Shown here: positions 51,657-59,571 of the stretch, piece by piece
Layout of the letters: the number at the start of each line of letters is the position of its first letter
Position numbering within the stretch: the stretch's first letter is position 1
Source of the DNA: an uncultured Lachnospiraceae bacterium
Lineage (GTDB): Bacteria; Bacillota; Clostridia; Lachnospirales; Lachnospiraceae
NCBI GenBank assembly: GCA_910580195.1
Contig: CAJTWA010000004.1
Location: forward strand, 60,267-124,266
Reading direction: 5' to 3'
DNA: 64,000 bases
Position numbers and translations under genes: made by a program
Notes under the pieces: generated by a model
What the model saw: the letters and a program-made list of their open reading frames with translations, nothing else
Told to the model about the DNA's origin: nothing
Database searches by the model: none

Positions 51657-54359
51657 TTGGAACATATACAATTTACAGACAAGCATGGCAGCTTCACCAT
51701 CCGGCAGCCAGAGCAGACAAATTACCTGTACTTTCCCCTTGCTTCTGAAACAGGCCTAAAAAGCGCGGTAACGCCAAACCTTGGGGGCGACGCCAAAATC
51801 GACCAAGAAACCTTCCTATTAGAGCCGGTAAGCTCTGAAAACCTGCACAATAACCGCTCTACAAGGAATTTCTGGTGCACGTTGGCAGGAGGCGGCGTTT
51901 TCTCTGCCACCGGGGCGTCTGCGCAGCAGGAAGCTGATAAATTTTCCCCTAGGCAGGAGGAAAGCGAACTGTCCGCAGGGTTTATGTGGCAGTCCGTGAA
52001 ACGCACTTCAAAAACCCTCCCTCTTGTTTCGGAGGTTACAATTTTTACCCCGAAGGACAAAAATGTGGAAATCATGCACGTCACCATCCGCAATCTGTCC
52101 TCGGAACCGCAGGAATTGACTGCCTATGCCGCCATCCCAATTTATGGCCGCAGCGCAGACAACATCCGGGACCACCGGAATGTGACCTCCATGCTCCACC
52201 GGATTCAGGCAGAAGGGCACGGGGTCTTTGTCTGCCCTACCATGTCTTTTGATGAAAAAGGCCACCGCCCCAACCAGAAAATTTACTATGTTATGGGCTG
52301 TACCGGCAGCGGCGCCGCCCCATCCGCCTTCTACCCTACAGTGGAAAGCTTCATTGGGGAAGGAGGCTCTTTCATACACCCCTTGGCCGTATATGGGCAG
52401 CTCCCCGGAACCCCCGGCCCATGGGAAGGCGCAGGGAAAGAAGCCATGGGAGCCTTCCGTTTTGCACCTCTTTCCCTTGCCCCCGGAAAATCGGCTGAAT
52501 ACATCCTGCTCCTCGGGGCAGAAGACAGCCGGGCAGAGATCCAGCGTATCTTCCAAAGCTGTTGCACTTCTGCCCAAGCCTTGGCTATTTTGGAAGAAAC
52601 AAAATCATACTGGCAGGAAAAAGTAAATGTCAGTTTCCATACTAACAGCCCAGAATTTGGCGGCCTGATGAAATGGGTCAGCTTCCAGCCCTTCCTGCGG
52701 CGGCTCTTTGGCTGCTCCTTCCTCCCACACCATGATTACGGCCGGGGCGGCCGGGGATGGCGGGATTTATGGCAGGACTGCCTTTCCCTCCTCCTGCTGG
52801 AGCCAGAAAACGTCCGGCAGATGGTTGTAGCAAATTACGGGGGTGTCCGCATAGATGGGACAAACGCCACGATTATCGGCAGCGGGGACGGAAATTTCCT
52901 TGCAGACCGCAACGGCATTGCAAGGGTCTGGATGGACCATGCACTCTGGCCGCTGATTACCACCAAGCTATACATCCACCAGACCGGGGATATCGGGATC
53001 TTAACCCAGCAGGCCCCATACTTCAAGGATGCGCAGGCCATGCGGGGGACGGCTCTTGATTCCCTCTGGGACAATGGGTATGGAAATATGCAGCGCACGG
53101 AAGGAAATGAAATTTACGCCGGGACCATACTGGAACACCTTATCATCCAGCAGCTTACTGCATTTTATGAAGTGGGCAGCCACAATATCTGCCGGCTGCG
53201 GGATGCAGACTGGAACGATGCCTTGGATATGGCGTCCCAGCATGGGGAAAGCGTTGCCTTCACCTGCGCGTATGCCGGGAACCTTTCAGAACTTGCCTCC
53301 CTCATCCGCCTGCTGGACAAAAGCACGCAAATCCATGATGCCCAGCTTCTGGAGGAAATTGGCCCCTTGCTCGGCAACAGCCCAGATACCTACAAGGACC
53401 CTGCCAAAAAACAGGCAATCCTGCAAGATTACGCCACACGCTGCAGGCACAATATCAGCGGCAAGCGCACAGCCTTCCCCCTTACGGCCCTTGCCAACGA
53501 CTTAACCCAGAAAGCCGCTTGGCTGATGGAACATATCAGGGAACAGGAATGGACCGAAGGGGCTGACGGCGAGGGCTGGTTCAACAGCTATTACGACAAC
53601 CACGGCCAGCCTGTGGAACGGTTCCAAAATGGAGAGCCCCGCATGATGCTGACAGGGCAGGTTTTCGCCATTATGGGCGGCGTAGCTACGGATAGCCAGA
53701 TCAGGAAAATCGTAAAAAGCGCAGACCATTACCTCTACCGTGAAGGGCTGGGCGGCTACTGCCTGAATACAGATTTCCACGAACTGAAATTTGACATGGG
53801 GCGAATGTTTGGGTTTGCTTACGGTGAAAAAGAAAACGGCTCCGTCTTTTCCCACATGGCTGTAATGTATGCAAATGCATTATACCGCCGGGGCTTTGCC
53901 AAGGAAGGCTGGAAGGCCTTAAAAGCCTTGGCAGACGCCTCCCTAAACTTCGGAGCCAGCCGTATCTACCCGGGCATCCCGGAATATTTCCGCCCGGATG
54001 GGCGTGGGATGTACCACTACCTGACCGGCGCGGCAAGCTGGTATATGATGACAATGATTACAGAAGCCTTCGGCGTCCGGGGGGACGCCGGGAATTTAAT
54101 CTTATGCCCGAAGCTCCTAGCCGGGCAATTCAGCCCAGAAGGGACTGCCTCCATAGAAGTCCCCTTTGCAGGAAAACATTTTTCCATTACTTATTCCAAT
54201 AAAGGCGGTAAGGATTATGGCGCATATGCCATCGGCTCCGCCTCCTGCGGCAAGGAACCCCTTGCGGTCCATGAAGGCTCTTTTGCCATCCTCCCCCGTG
54301 AGCTGCTTGCAGCCTTGCCAGAGGACGCCACGCACCAGATTACCGTAGAGATTGTCTAA
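51657..54359 (+). CDS. GH94 glycoside phosphorylase (longer, cellodextrin/laminaribiose phosphorylase-like)
   Basis: A 900-residue enzyme that splits a beta-glucosidic bond with phosphate, giving a sugar 1-phosphate. An N-terminal beta-sandwich precedes an (alpha/alpha)6 barrel. The general acid is Asp518 in LRDADWNDALD, and RMFGFAYGEKENGSVFSHMAVMY and YHYLTGAASWYMMTM form the phosphate/C-terminal part. The start is TTG at 51657, with AAAGGAG 8 bases ahead. The length lies between cellobiose (about 810) and cellodextrin (about 990) phosphorylases and near laminaribiose phosphorylase, so the substrate is not decided. It lies 25 bases before a second GH94 gene. Confidence 0.88.
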   Translation: MEHIQFTDKHGSFTIRQPEQTNYLYFPLASETGLKSAVTPNLGGDAKIDQETFLLEPVSSENLHNNRSTRNFWCTLAGGGVFSATGASAQQEADKFSPRQEESELSAGFMWQSVKRTSKTLPLVSEVTIFTPKDKNVEIMHVTIRNLSSEPQELTAYAAIPIYGRSADNIRDHRNVTSMLHRIQAEGHGVFVCPTMSFDEKGHRPNQKIYYVMGCTGSGAAPSAFYPTVESFIGEGGSFIHPLAVYGQLPGTPGPWEGAGKEAMGAFRFAPLSLAPGKSAEYILLLGAEDSRAEIQRIFQSCCTSAQALAILEETKSYWQEKVNVSFHTNSPEFGGLMKWVSFQPFLRRLFGCSFLPHHDYGRGGRGWRDLWQDCLSLLLLEPENVRQMVVANYGGVRIDGTNATIIGSGDGNFLADRNGIARVWMDHALWPLITTKLYIHQTGDIGILTQQAPYFKDAQAMRGTALDSLWDNGYGNMQRTEGNEIYAGTILEHLIIQQLTAFYEVGSHNICRLRDADWNDALDMASQHGESVAFTCAYAGNLSELASLIRLLDKSTQIHDAQLLEEIGPLLGNSPDTYKDPAKKQAILQDYATRCRHNISGKRTAFPLTALANDLTQKAAWLMEHIREQEWTEGADGEGWFNSYYDNHGQPVERFQNGEPRMMLTGQVFAIMGGVATDSQIRKIVKSADHYLYREGLGGYCLNTDFHELKFDMGRMFGFAYGEKENGSVFSHMAVMYANALYRRGFAKEGWKALKALADASLNFGASRIYPGIPEYFRPDGRGMYHYLTGAASWYMMTMITEAFGVRGDAGNLILCPKLLAGQFSPEGTASIEVPFAGKHFSITYSNKGGKDYGAYAIGSASCGKEPLAVHEGSFAILPRELLAALPEDATHQITVEIV

Positions 54360-54384
54360 TAGAGAAAGGAACAGGCACAGCAAC

Positions 54385-56796
54385 ATGAAATATGGATATT
54401 TTGACGACAGCAAGAAAGAATATGTGATTGAACGGCCAGACACGCCGGCCCCATGGGCCAACTATCTGGGTTCCCCGGAATACGGCGCAATCATCTCCAA
54501 TAACGCAGGGGGTTACAGCTTTGCAAAATCCGGGGCAAACGGACGCATCCTGCGCTATGTTTTCAACGGCTTCGACCAGCCGGGGCGTTACCTTTACCTC
54601 CGGGACAATGAATCCAAGGATTACTGGTCCGCCTCTTGGCAGCCGGTAGGAAAGGACTTAGGGAGTTACAAAAGCATTTGCCGCCATGGCCTGGGATACA
54701 CCAAAATGGAGGCTGAATATGATGGGATATCCTCCAAAGCATCCTACTATGTCCCTTTAGGGAACTCTTATGAAGTGTGGGGGCTTTCCCTGACAAACCA
54801 CTCTGACAAGCGCCGGGAGCTCACCCTGACGGGCTATGCTGAATTCACGAACCACAGCAACTACGAACAAGACCAAGTAAACCTCCAATATTCCTTATTT
54901 ATCGGCCGCACTTTATTCCAAGGGAACCGGATTGTGCAGCAGATCCATGGAAATTTGGACGCCTTGCCAGAGCAGGAAAAAATTGATGAAAAAAATGTCA
55001 CAGAACGTTTCTTCGGCCTTGCAGGGGCGGAAGTTTCTTCCTACTGCGGGGATAAAAACCATTTCCTTGGGGCATACCATGGCTACCGCAATCCCCAAGG
55101 CGTTGCTTCCGGCAACCTTGGAAACGTGTTAAGCTATAATGAAAATTCCTGCGGCTCCCTCTCCTGCACCATTTCCTTGGAGCCGGAGGAAACAAAAACC
55201 GTCGCCTTCCTCCTTGGGGAACAGTACTCCCAAGAAGCGGCAGCCATTATCGCCTCCTACCAAAATGCAGAAGCAGCCATAAAACGGGAACTAGATGGCC
55301 TGAAATCCTACTGGGATGGGAATTTAAGCCGGCTTAAGGTAACCACCCCCTGCCCGGAATTCAATACGATGGTAAATACATGGAACCCTTACAATTGCTT
55401 TATGACATTCCTCTGGTCCAGGGCGGCCTCTTTCATTTACTGCGGGCTGCGCAACGGCTACGGCTACCGGGACACAGTGCAGGATATCCAAGGGATTATC
55501 CACCTTGCGCCCAAACAGGCGGCAGAAAAAATCCGCTTCATGCTCTCTGCCCAGACAAGCAGCGGGGGCGGCCTGCCCCTTGTAAAATTCACCCACACCC
55601 CCGGCCATGAAGACACGCCGGACGACGCCTCTTACCGGCAGGAAACCGGGCATCCAGCCTACCGGGCGGACGACGCCCTGTGGCTCTTCCCCACCGTTTA
55701 TAAATACATTGCAGAAACCGGGGACGTGGATTTCCTTGAGGAAACAATCCCTTATGCAGACCATGGGGCAGACAGCGTATACGGCCACCTGAAGCGCGCC
55801 GTCCAGTTTTCCTTAGGGCGCCTTGGCCCCCATGGGATGCCCGCAGGCCTTTACGCAGACTGGAACGACTGCCTGCGCCTCGGAACCAATGGGGAATCCA
55901 CCTTTGTGGCAATGCAGTTTTATTATGCACTGTCTATCCTAAAACAGTTTTCTGCCATCCAGCAGGATAAGGGCTATCTGGAATATTTAGGGAAGGCACA
56001 GGAAGAAATGGGCCAAACCATCCAAAAACTATGCTGGGACCAGGACCGTTTTATCCGGGGATATACAGAAAGCGGCAGCCAGATTGGGGCAGCAAACGAC
56101 CCAGAAGCCAGCCTGTGGCTGAACCCCCAAAGCTGGGCTGTCATCAGCGGCCTTGCAGAACCGGCGCAGGCAGACACCGTACTTGCCAACGTCCATGGGA
56201 CGCTGAACACAGAATACGGCGCCCTCCTTATGGATCCGCCCTACCATGCCCATGCCTTTGACGGCGCGCTGGCTGTCATTTACAATCCGGGCACGAAAGA
56301 AAATGCTGGGATTTTCTCCCAATCCCAGGGATGGCTGATCCTTGCAGAAGCTTTGCGCGGGCATGGGGAACGGGCTTTCACCTATTTTATGGAAAATGCC
56401 CCTGCAGCCCAAAATGGCATGGCAGAAACCCGCCGCCTTGAGCCCTACTGCTATGGGCAGTTTACAGAAGGCAAAAGCAGCAAGCATCCCGGCCGCTCCC
56501 ATGTCCACTGGCTTACCGGCACCGCCTCAACCGTAATGGTTGGGTGCGTAGAAGGGATACTGGGAATCCGGCCGGACTTAACAGGCATAACGCTCTCCCC
56601 CGCCATCCCAAAAGGCTGGGAACACCTTGAAATAGAAAAAGAATTCCGGGGAAAACACCTGCATATCCGCATTGAAAACCCCGGCAAAAAAGAATCTGGC
56701 TGCAAACAGCTTGTGCTTAACGGAAAAGAACTGGCCGGAAACCATATCCCTGCCAGCCTTCTGGAAGAAACGAACGAAATTGTGCTTACCCTTTAA
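54385..56796 (+). CDS. GH94 glycoside phosphorylase (cellobiose/chitobiose phosphorylase-like)
   Basis: An 803-residue enzyme starting MKYGYFDDSKKEYVIERPDT, the standard N-terminus of cellobiose and chitobiose phosphorylases (about 800-811 residues). The general acid is Asp492 in LYADWNDCLRLG. YRDTVQDIQGI, YKENAGIFSQSQGW-like GTKENAGIFSQSQGWLILAE and WLTGTASTVMVG are family blocks. The ATG at 54385 is chosen by homology; the AAAGGA is 15 bases away, so translation may be coupled to the upstream gene. Together the two GH94 enzymes would salvage glucose 1-phosphate from imported oligosaccharides without spending ATP. Cellobiose, laminaribiose and chitobiose are all possible substrates. Confidence 0.9.
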   Translation: MKYGYFDDSKKEYVIERPDTPAPWANYLGSPEYGAIISNNAGGYSFAKSGANGRILRYVFNGFDQPGRYLYLRDNESKDYWSASWQPVGKDLGSYKSICRHGLGYTKMEAEYDGISSKASYYVPLGNSYEVWGLSLTNHSDKRRELTLTGYAEFTNHSNYEQDQVNLQYSLFIGRTLFQGNRIVQQIHGNLDALPEQEKIDEKNVTERFFGLAGAEVSSYCGDKNHFLGAYHGYRNPQGVASGNLGNVLSYNENSCGSLSCTISLEPEETKTVAFLLGEQYSQEAAAIIASYQNAEAAIKRELDGLKSYWDGNLSRLKVTTPCPEFNTMVNTWNPYNCFMTFLWSRAASFIYCGLRNGYGYRDTVQDIQGIIHLAPKQAAEKIRFMLSAQTSSGGGLPLVKFTHTPGHEDTPDDASYRQETGHPAYRADDALWLFPTVYKYIAETGDVDFLEETIPYADHGADSVYGHLKRAVQFSLGRLGPHGMPAGLYADWNDCLRLGTNGESTFVAMQFYYALSILKQFSAIQQDKGYLEYLGKAQEEMGQTIQKLCWDQDRFIRGYTESGSQIGAANDPEASLWLNPQSWAVISGLAEPAQADTVLANVHGTLNTEYGALLMDPPYHAHAFDGALAVIYNPGTKENAGIFSQSQGWLILAEALRGHGERAFTYFMENAPAAQNGMAETRRLEPYCYGQFTEGKSSKHPGRSHVHWLTGTASTVMVGCVEGILGIRPDLTGITLSPAIPKGWEHLEIEKEFRGKHLHIRIENPGKKESGCKQLVLNGKELAGNHIPASLLEETNEIVLTL

Positions 56797-56797
56797 C

Positions 56798-57018
56798 ATT
56801 CTGGCTGCCAGCGCAGCCCAACGTGGACTTGCGGCGCGGCAAATGCCTTGAATAAAATTCTGGCTGCCAGCGCAGCCCAATGGGGCAGGAAAGGCTGTGG
56901 CATAACAAACGGTTCTTCACATACTGCACCGGATATTGATATTCCATAGCGGCGTGCGGCATAACAAGCGTCCCTGCACATACCATACTATTATTAGCCC
57001 TGCTATAGCGGTATTCTG
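56798..57018. repeat. Tandem 59-bp duplications downstream of the GH94 genes
   Basis: ATTCTGGCTGCCAGCGCAGC occurs at 56798 and 56857. GGCATAACAA....CACATAC occurs at 56899 and 56958. Both pairs have a 59-base period, the first starting 2 bases after the GH94 stop. No gene is visible between 56797 and 57115. Confidence 0.75.
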
Positions 57019-57044
57019 CAGAACCCTATTTACCGCACGCGCCC

Positions 57045-57148
57045 CGCCTGCCCGTTCCCCTCTCAATGCCTCCTGCTTACATTTCTACTCTTTTTCCGCC
57101 TGTTCCCATCCCTTCTCAATGCCTCCCGCTTACATTTTCCCCGCTGCC
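57045..57148. repeat. Two copies of a 52-bp unit across the end of the araC-family gene
   Basis: Units from 57045 and 57097 share CGCCTG, CTCAATGCCTCC.GCTTACAT and T-rich ends. The second holds the stop (57116-57118) of the AraC gene on the minus strand. Confidence 0.8.
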
Positions 57149-57922
57149 CCCTGTATCCTGCCCATTTCTCATGCCATTGATTTCCCATTGGGCCATGTAG
57201 TTGTTATCCCGGTATTTCTTGGGCGTCATGCCGGTAATTTCCCGGAACTGCTGTATAAAATGGCTCTGGGAAGAAAACGAAAGGCGGTTTGCAATGTCAA
57301 TAATGGAATATTCGCTGTACCGGAGCAGGTTTTTGGCTTTCTCAATCTTCTGCCTGCGGATATAGGCGCTAACAGAATCCCCTGTTTCCTTTTTAAACAG
57401 CCTTGAAAGGTAGCTGGAAGATACCCCGAGCTCATCTGACAGGTCCTCAATCGTAATACGCTCCTTGATGTGGGAATAAATATATTCCTTGCAGGCATTG
57501 ATATGTTTGGAATTCGTATCGCTCCGGCGGAGCTTACGCATTTTTTCCGCATAGTCAAGCACCATCCCATCATGCAGGTTGCGTACCTCCTGTACCGTAT
57601 GGATGTCATCCAGCTTCTGGATATAGAAATCACTCATGCGGAACGCCTGTTCCAATTCCATCCCCTTCTGCCTGCACAGGCGCGTAATCATCGCCGTTGT
57701 AATCACAAAATGGTATTTTAAGTTTGTGACCGGATCCCGGGACAGGATGCCCACCCCTTCACTGTCCAAAAACCGTTCCTGCCGGCAGTTTTCACGCACT
57801 GCATCCAGATTCCCATTGGACACCTCCTGATAAAACAGGAATTCCTCCGTGGGCTGCCTATGCTCCATTTCATCCACATCGTCCTCTGCTTCCAAAAGAA
57901 GCCATTCATCCTGATACCCCAT
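57116..57922 (-). CDS. AraC-family transcriptional regulator
   Basis: A 268-residue regulator. The C-terminal 100 residues hold two helix-turn-helix motifs (ITIEDLSDELGVSSSYLSRLFKKETG and SIIDIANRLSFSSQSHFIQQFREITGMTPKKYR). The N-terminal 150 residues are an all-helical sensor part (CRQKGMELEQAFRMSDFYIQKL), as in the YesN-like AraC regulators of Clostridia, not a cupin sugar-binding domain. The ATG at 57922 has CAGGTG four bases ahead; the frame opens upstream to 57976. Convergent to the GH94 genes, it is a candidate regulator of the sugar locus and of the palindrome at 51457. Confidence 0.9.
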   Translation of the reverse strand: MGYQDEWLLLEAEDDVDEMEHRQPTEEFLFYQEVSNGNLDAVRENCRQERFLDSEGVGILSRDPVTNLKYHFVITTAMITRLCRQKGMELEQAFRMSDFYIQKLDDIHTVQEVRNLHDGMVLDYAEKMRKLRRSDTNSKHINACKEYIYSHIKERITIEDLSDELGVSSSYLSRLFKKETGDSVSAYIRRQKIEKAKNLLRYSEYSIIDIANRLSFSSQSHFIQQFREITGMTPKKYRDNNYMAQWEINGMRNGQDTGGSGENVSGRH

Positions 57923-58039
57923 TGCACACCTGCTTTCTCCTCGTTTCCCTAAATAGCCTGTTCTGCCAAATACCATATTTTGTACTTTCGATATTACTTA
58001 TTCTATCACACTTTCCCGCATAAATCCATCTAAAAACTC

Positions 58040-58068
58040 TTGACAAATATTCCTTTCCATGCTATAGC
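58040..58068 (+). promoter_or_regulatory. Promoter of the PadR-like gene
   Basis: TTGACA (58040-58045) and TATAGC (58063-58068) have 17-base spacing, about 55 bases before the start at 58123. Confidence 0.7.
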
Positions 58069-58122
58069 ACCCATAACACTATCGCAGTCCGATATACCGC
58101 ACCGCAAAGGAGGAAAGGATAG

Positions 58123-58347
58123 ATGCCCACATTAGGAAAGTATTGCTCCGGCACCCTATACGGAAGCTTGTCAAAAATGGAAAAAGACGGGCTCATCTGT
58201 TTTCTCCGGGAAGAGGAAAAGCAGAAAATTTACCACATCACGGATTTAGGACATCAAGCGCTGGATTTGGAACTCAGGCGGATTGAACGTTTATACCAGA
58301 ACATTCGGGAGGTGCATGGACATGAGAAACACGAAGAGGGAATTTAA
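58123..58347 (+). CDS. Shortened PadR-family winged-helix regulator
   Basis: A 74-residue protein equal to the second half of a PadR N-terminal domain: SGTLYGSLSKMEKDGLICFLREEEKQKIYHITDLGHQAL, with recognition helix and wing, followed by the start of the dimer helix (RRIERLYQNIREVH). The first winged-helix half (about 35 residues, MxxLILGALxxxPxHGY) is missing, yet the gene has AGGAGG, an ATG and a good promoter. Either an internal deletion joined the original promoter and ribosome site to the remainder, or it is a functional small protein. PadR proteins of about 105 residues are the norm. Confidence 0.6.
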   Translation: MPTLGKYCSGTLYGSLSKMEKDGLICFLREEEKQKIYHITDLGHQALDLELRRIERLYQNIREVHGHEKHEEGI

Positions 58348-58389
58348 GCTTTTTCCAATCTAACAGTGCACATTACTTCTGCAATGAAA

Positions 58390-58430
58390 AAATCTTTGAA
58401 GCCAGACGGCAATTTGGGCCAGCCCTTCCG
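58390..58430. repeat. Third copy of the 32-bp repeat arm
   Basis: The block AATCTTTG.A.CC.GACGGCA.TTTGGGCC...CCC seen at 33041-33082 recurs here at 58390-58430 with a handful of changes, without an inverted partner nearby. It is a degenerate or single-ended copy of the 33058 element. Confidence 0.65.
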
Positions 58431-58437
58431 CAGAATC

Positions 58438-58989
58438 CTACATTCCTTCCCACTCTTCTTCCAAAATTGCCATCAAAATATCATCCGCATACCGCTCCCC
58501 ATCCCAGACAGCATCCCGGAGCGCCCCCTCCTCCCGGAACCCTGCCGCAAGGTAAGCCTTCCTCGCCCGTTCATTGAAGGAAAACACATTGAGCCCCAGC
58601 CGGTGTAGCTTCAGCTCCCCAAAGGCAAAATCCCGCGTTGCCTGCACCATCCATGAGCCAAGCCCTTTCCCACGGTCCTTTTGCTGGAAAATGGCTATGC
58701 GGAAGTTGCCGCTGCGTCCCTCCCAGTCAATCTCGTTAATAACGCTTTCCCCTGCAATGCGCCCATCCTCTGCCACCAGCAGGAAATCATACCTGTCCTC
58801 CGCTTTGATGCATTGCAGGAAAAACCCTACCACTTCCTCACGGGTAAAGGATTCCTTGCTCCCTGTCATGCGGATGAGTTCCTTATCCAGCGGGCAGAAA
58901 TTTTGGGCATAATATTGCCCTGCATCCTCCCGGCGGGCTGGCCGCAGCAGGAAACCGTCTTTTTCCCATGATATATCTATTTTTTTCAT
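58438..58989 (-). CDS. GNAT-family N-acetyltransferase (RimJ/RimL type)
   Basis: A 183-residue acetyltransferase: LLRPARREDAGQYYAQNF at the N-terminus, FRIAIFQQKDRGKGLGSWMVQATRDFAF (acetyl-CoA loop Q/R-x-x-G-x-G) and LNVFSFNERARKAYLAAGFREEGALRDAVW at the end, the RimJ/RimL pattern. The ATG at 58989 has GGAAGGTGG upstream, better than the start at 59019. The acceptor may be a ribosomal protein N-terminus or a small amine; the context gives no help. Confidence 0.9.
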   Translation of the reverse strand: MKKIDISWEKDGFLLRPARREDAGQYYAQNFCPLDKELIRMTGSKESFTREEVVGFFLQCIKAEDRYDFLLVAEDGRIAGESVINEIDWEGRSGNFRIAIFQQKDRGKGLGSWMVQATRDFAFGELKLHRLGLNVFSFNERARKAYLAAGFREEGALRDAVWDGERYADDILMAILEEEWEGM

Positions 58990-59126
58990 CAAAACCACCT
59001 TCCTTTTCACTTTATTCACGCAAAGGCCTGAATGAATACCTATATTCCACAGTAATCACCCATTCCATACCACCATCCAAATCCGCTTTTGCAAGAACTT
59101 TGGTGAAAGTTTATTCTTTACAAGCA

Positions 59127-59504
59127 TCAGCCATTCCGTATCGGCATCCCAATCTGCTTTTCTTTCCTCCACTGGGGCGGCTCCCCGTCATCTCCCCAAT
59201 ACTCGTCAACTGCGCAGATTTTGCCCTGCCGTACTTTCAGGAAGGACACCGCATGGAAGGACGCCGCCGCACCGCCCTGTTCCCATACATGGACTGCTGT
59301 AATTATTTGCTCCCCATCCTCTGCAATGCTCTCCACTTCCCCATCCCATTGGCTGGGATATTCACAGTTTGCCCGGATAAATTCCTCCACCGTAAACTGC
59401 TCATTGGTGTTGTGCCAGCGGATGTATGCATCCTCCCAAAAATATTCCCGCATGGCTTTCGCGTCCTGCCGCAGCACTGCTTGCCAATATGCTTTTATAT
59501 CCAT
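59127..59504 (-). CDS. NTF2-like (SnoaL-type) protein
   Basis: A 125-residue alpha+beta cone protein: MDIKAYWQAVLRQDAKAMREYFWEDAYIRWHNTNEQFTVEEFI then HVWEQGGAAASFHAVSFLKVRQGKICAVDEYWGDDGEPPQWR. This is the layout of nuclear transport factor 2 family proteins, whose ligands are usually unknown. Two ATGs adjoin; the one at 59504 has AGGAGG at five bases. Gene-to-gene gap to the ABC exporter downstream is 67 bases, and co-transcription with neighbours is unclear. Confidence 0.82.
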   Translation of the reverse strand: MDIKAYWQAVLRQDAKAMREYFWEDAYIRWHNTNEQFTVEEFIRANCEYPSQWDGEVESIAEDGEQIITAVHVWEQGGAAASFHAVSFLKVRQGKICAVDEYWGDDGEPPQWRKEKQIGMPIRNG

Positions 59505-59571
59505 CATTTCCTCCTTCCTAGGGCTGGAAAATGCCCTGCACCCTGCCTGCCCCACATCTTTTTGCCAAATT

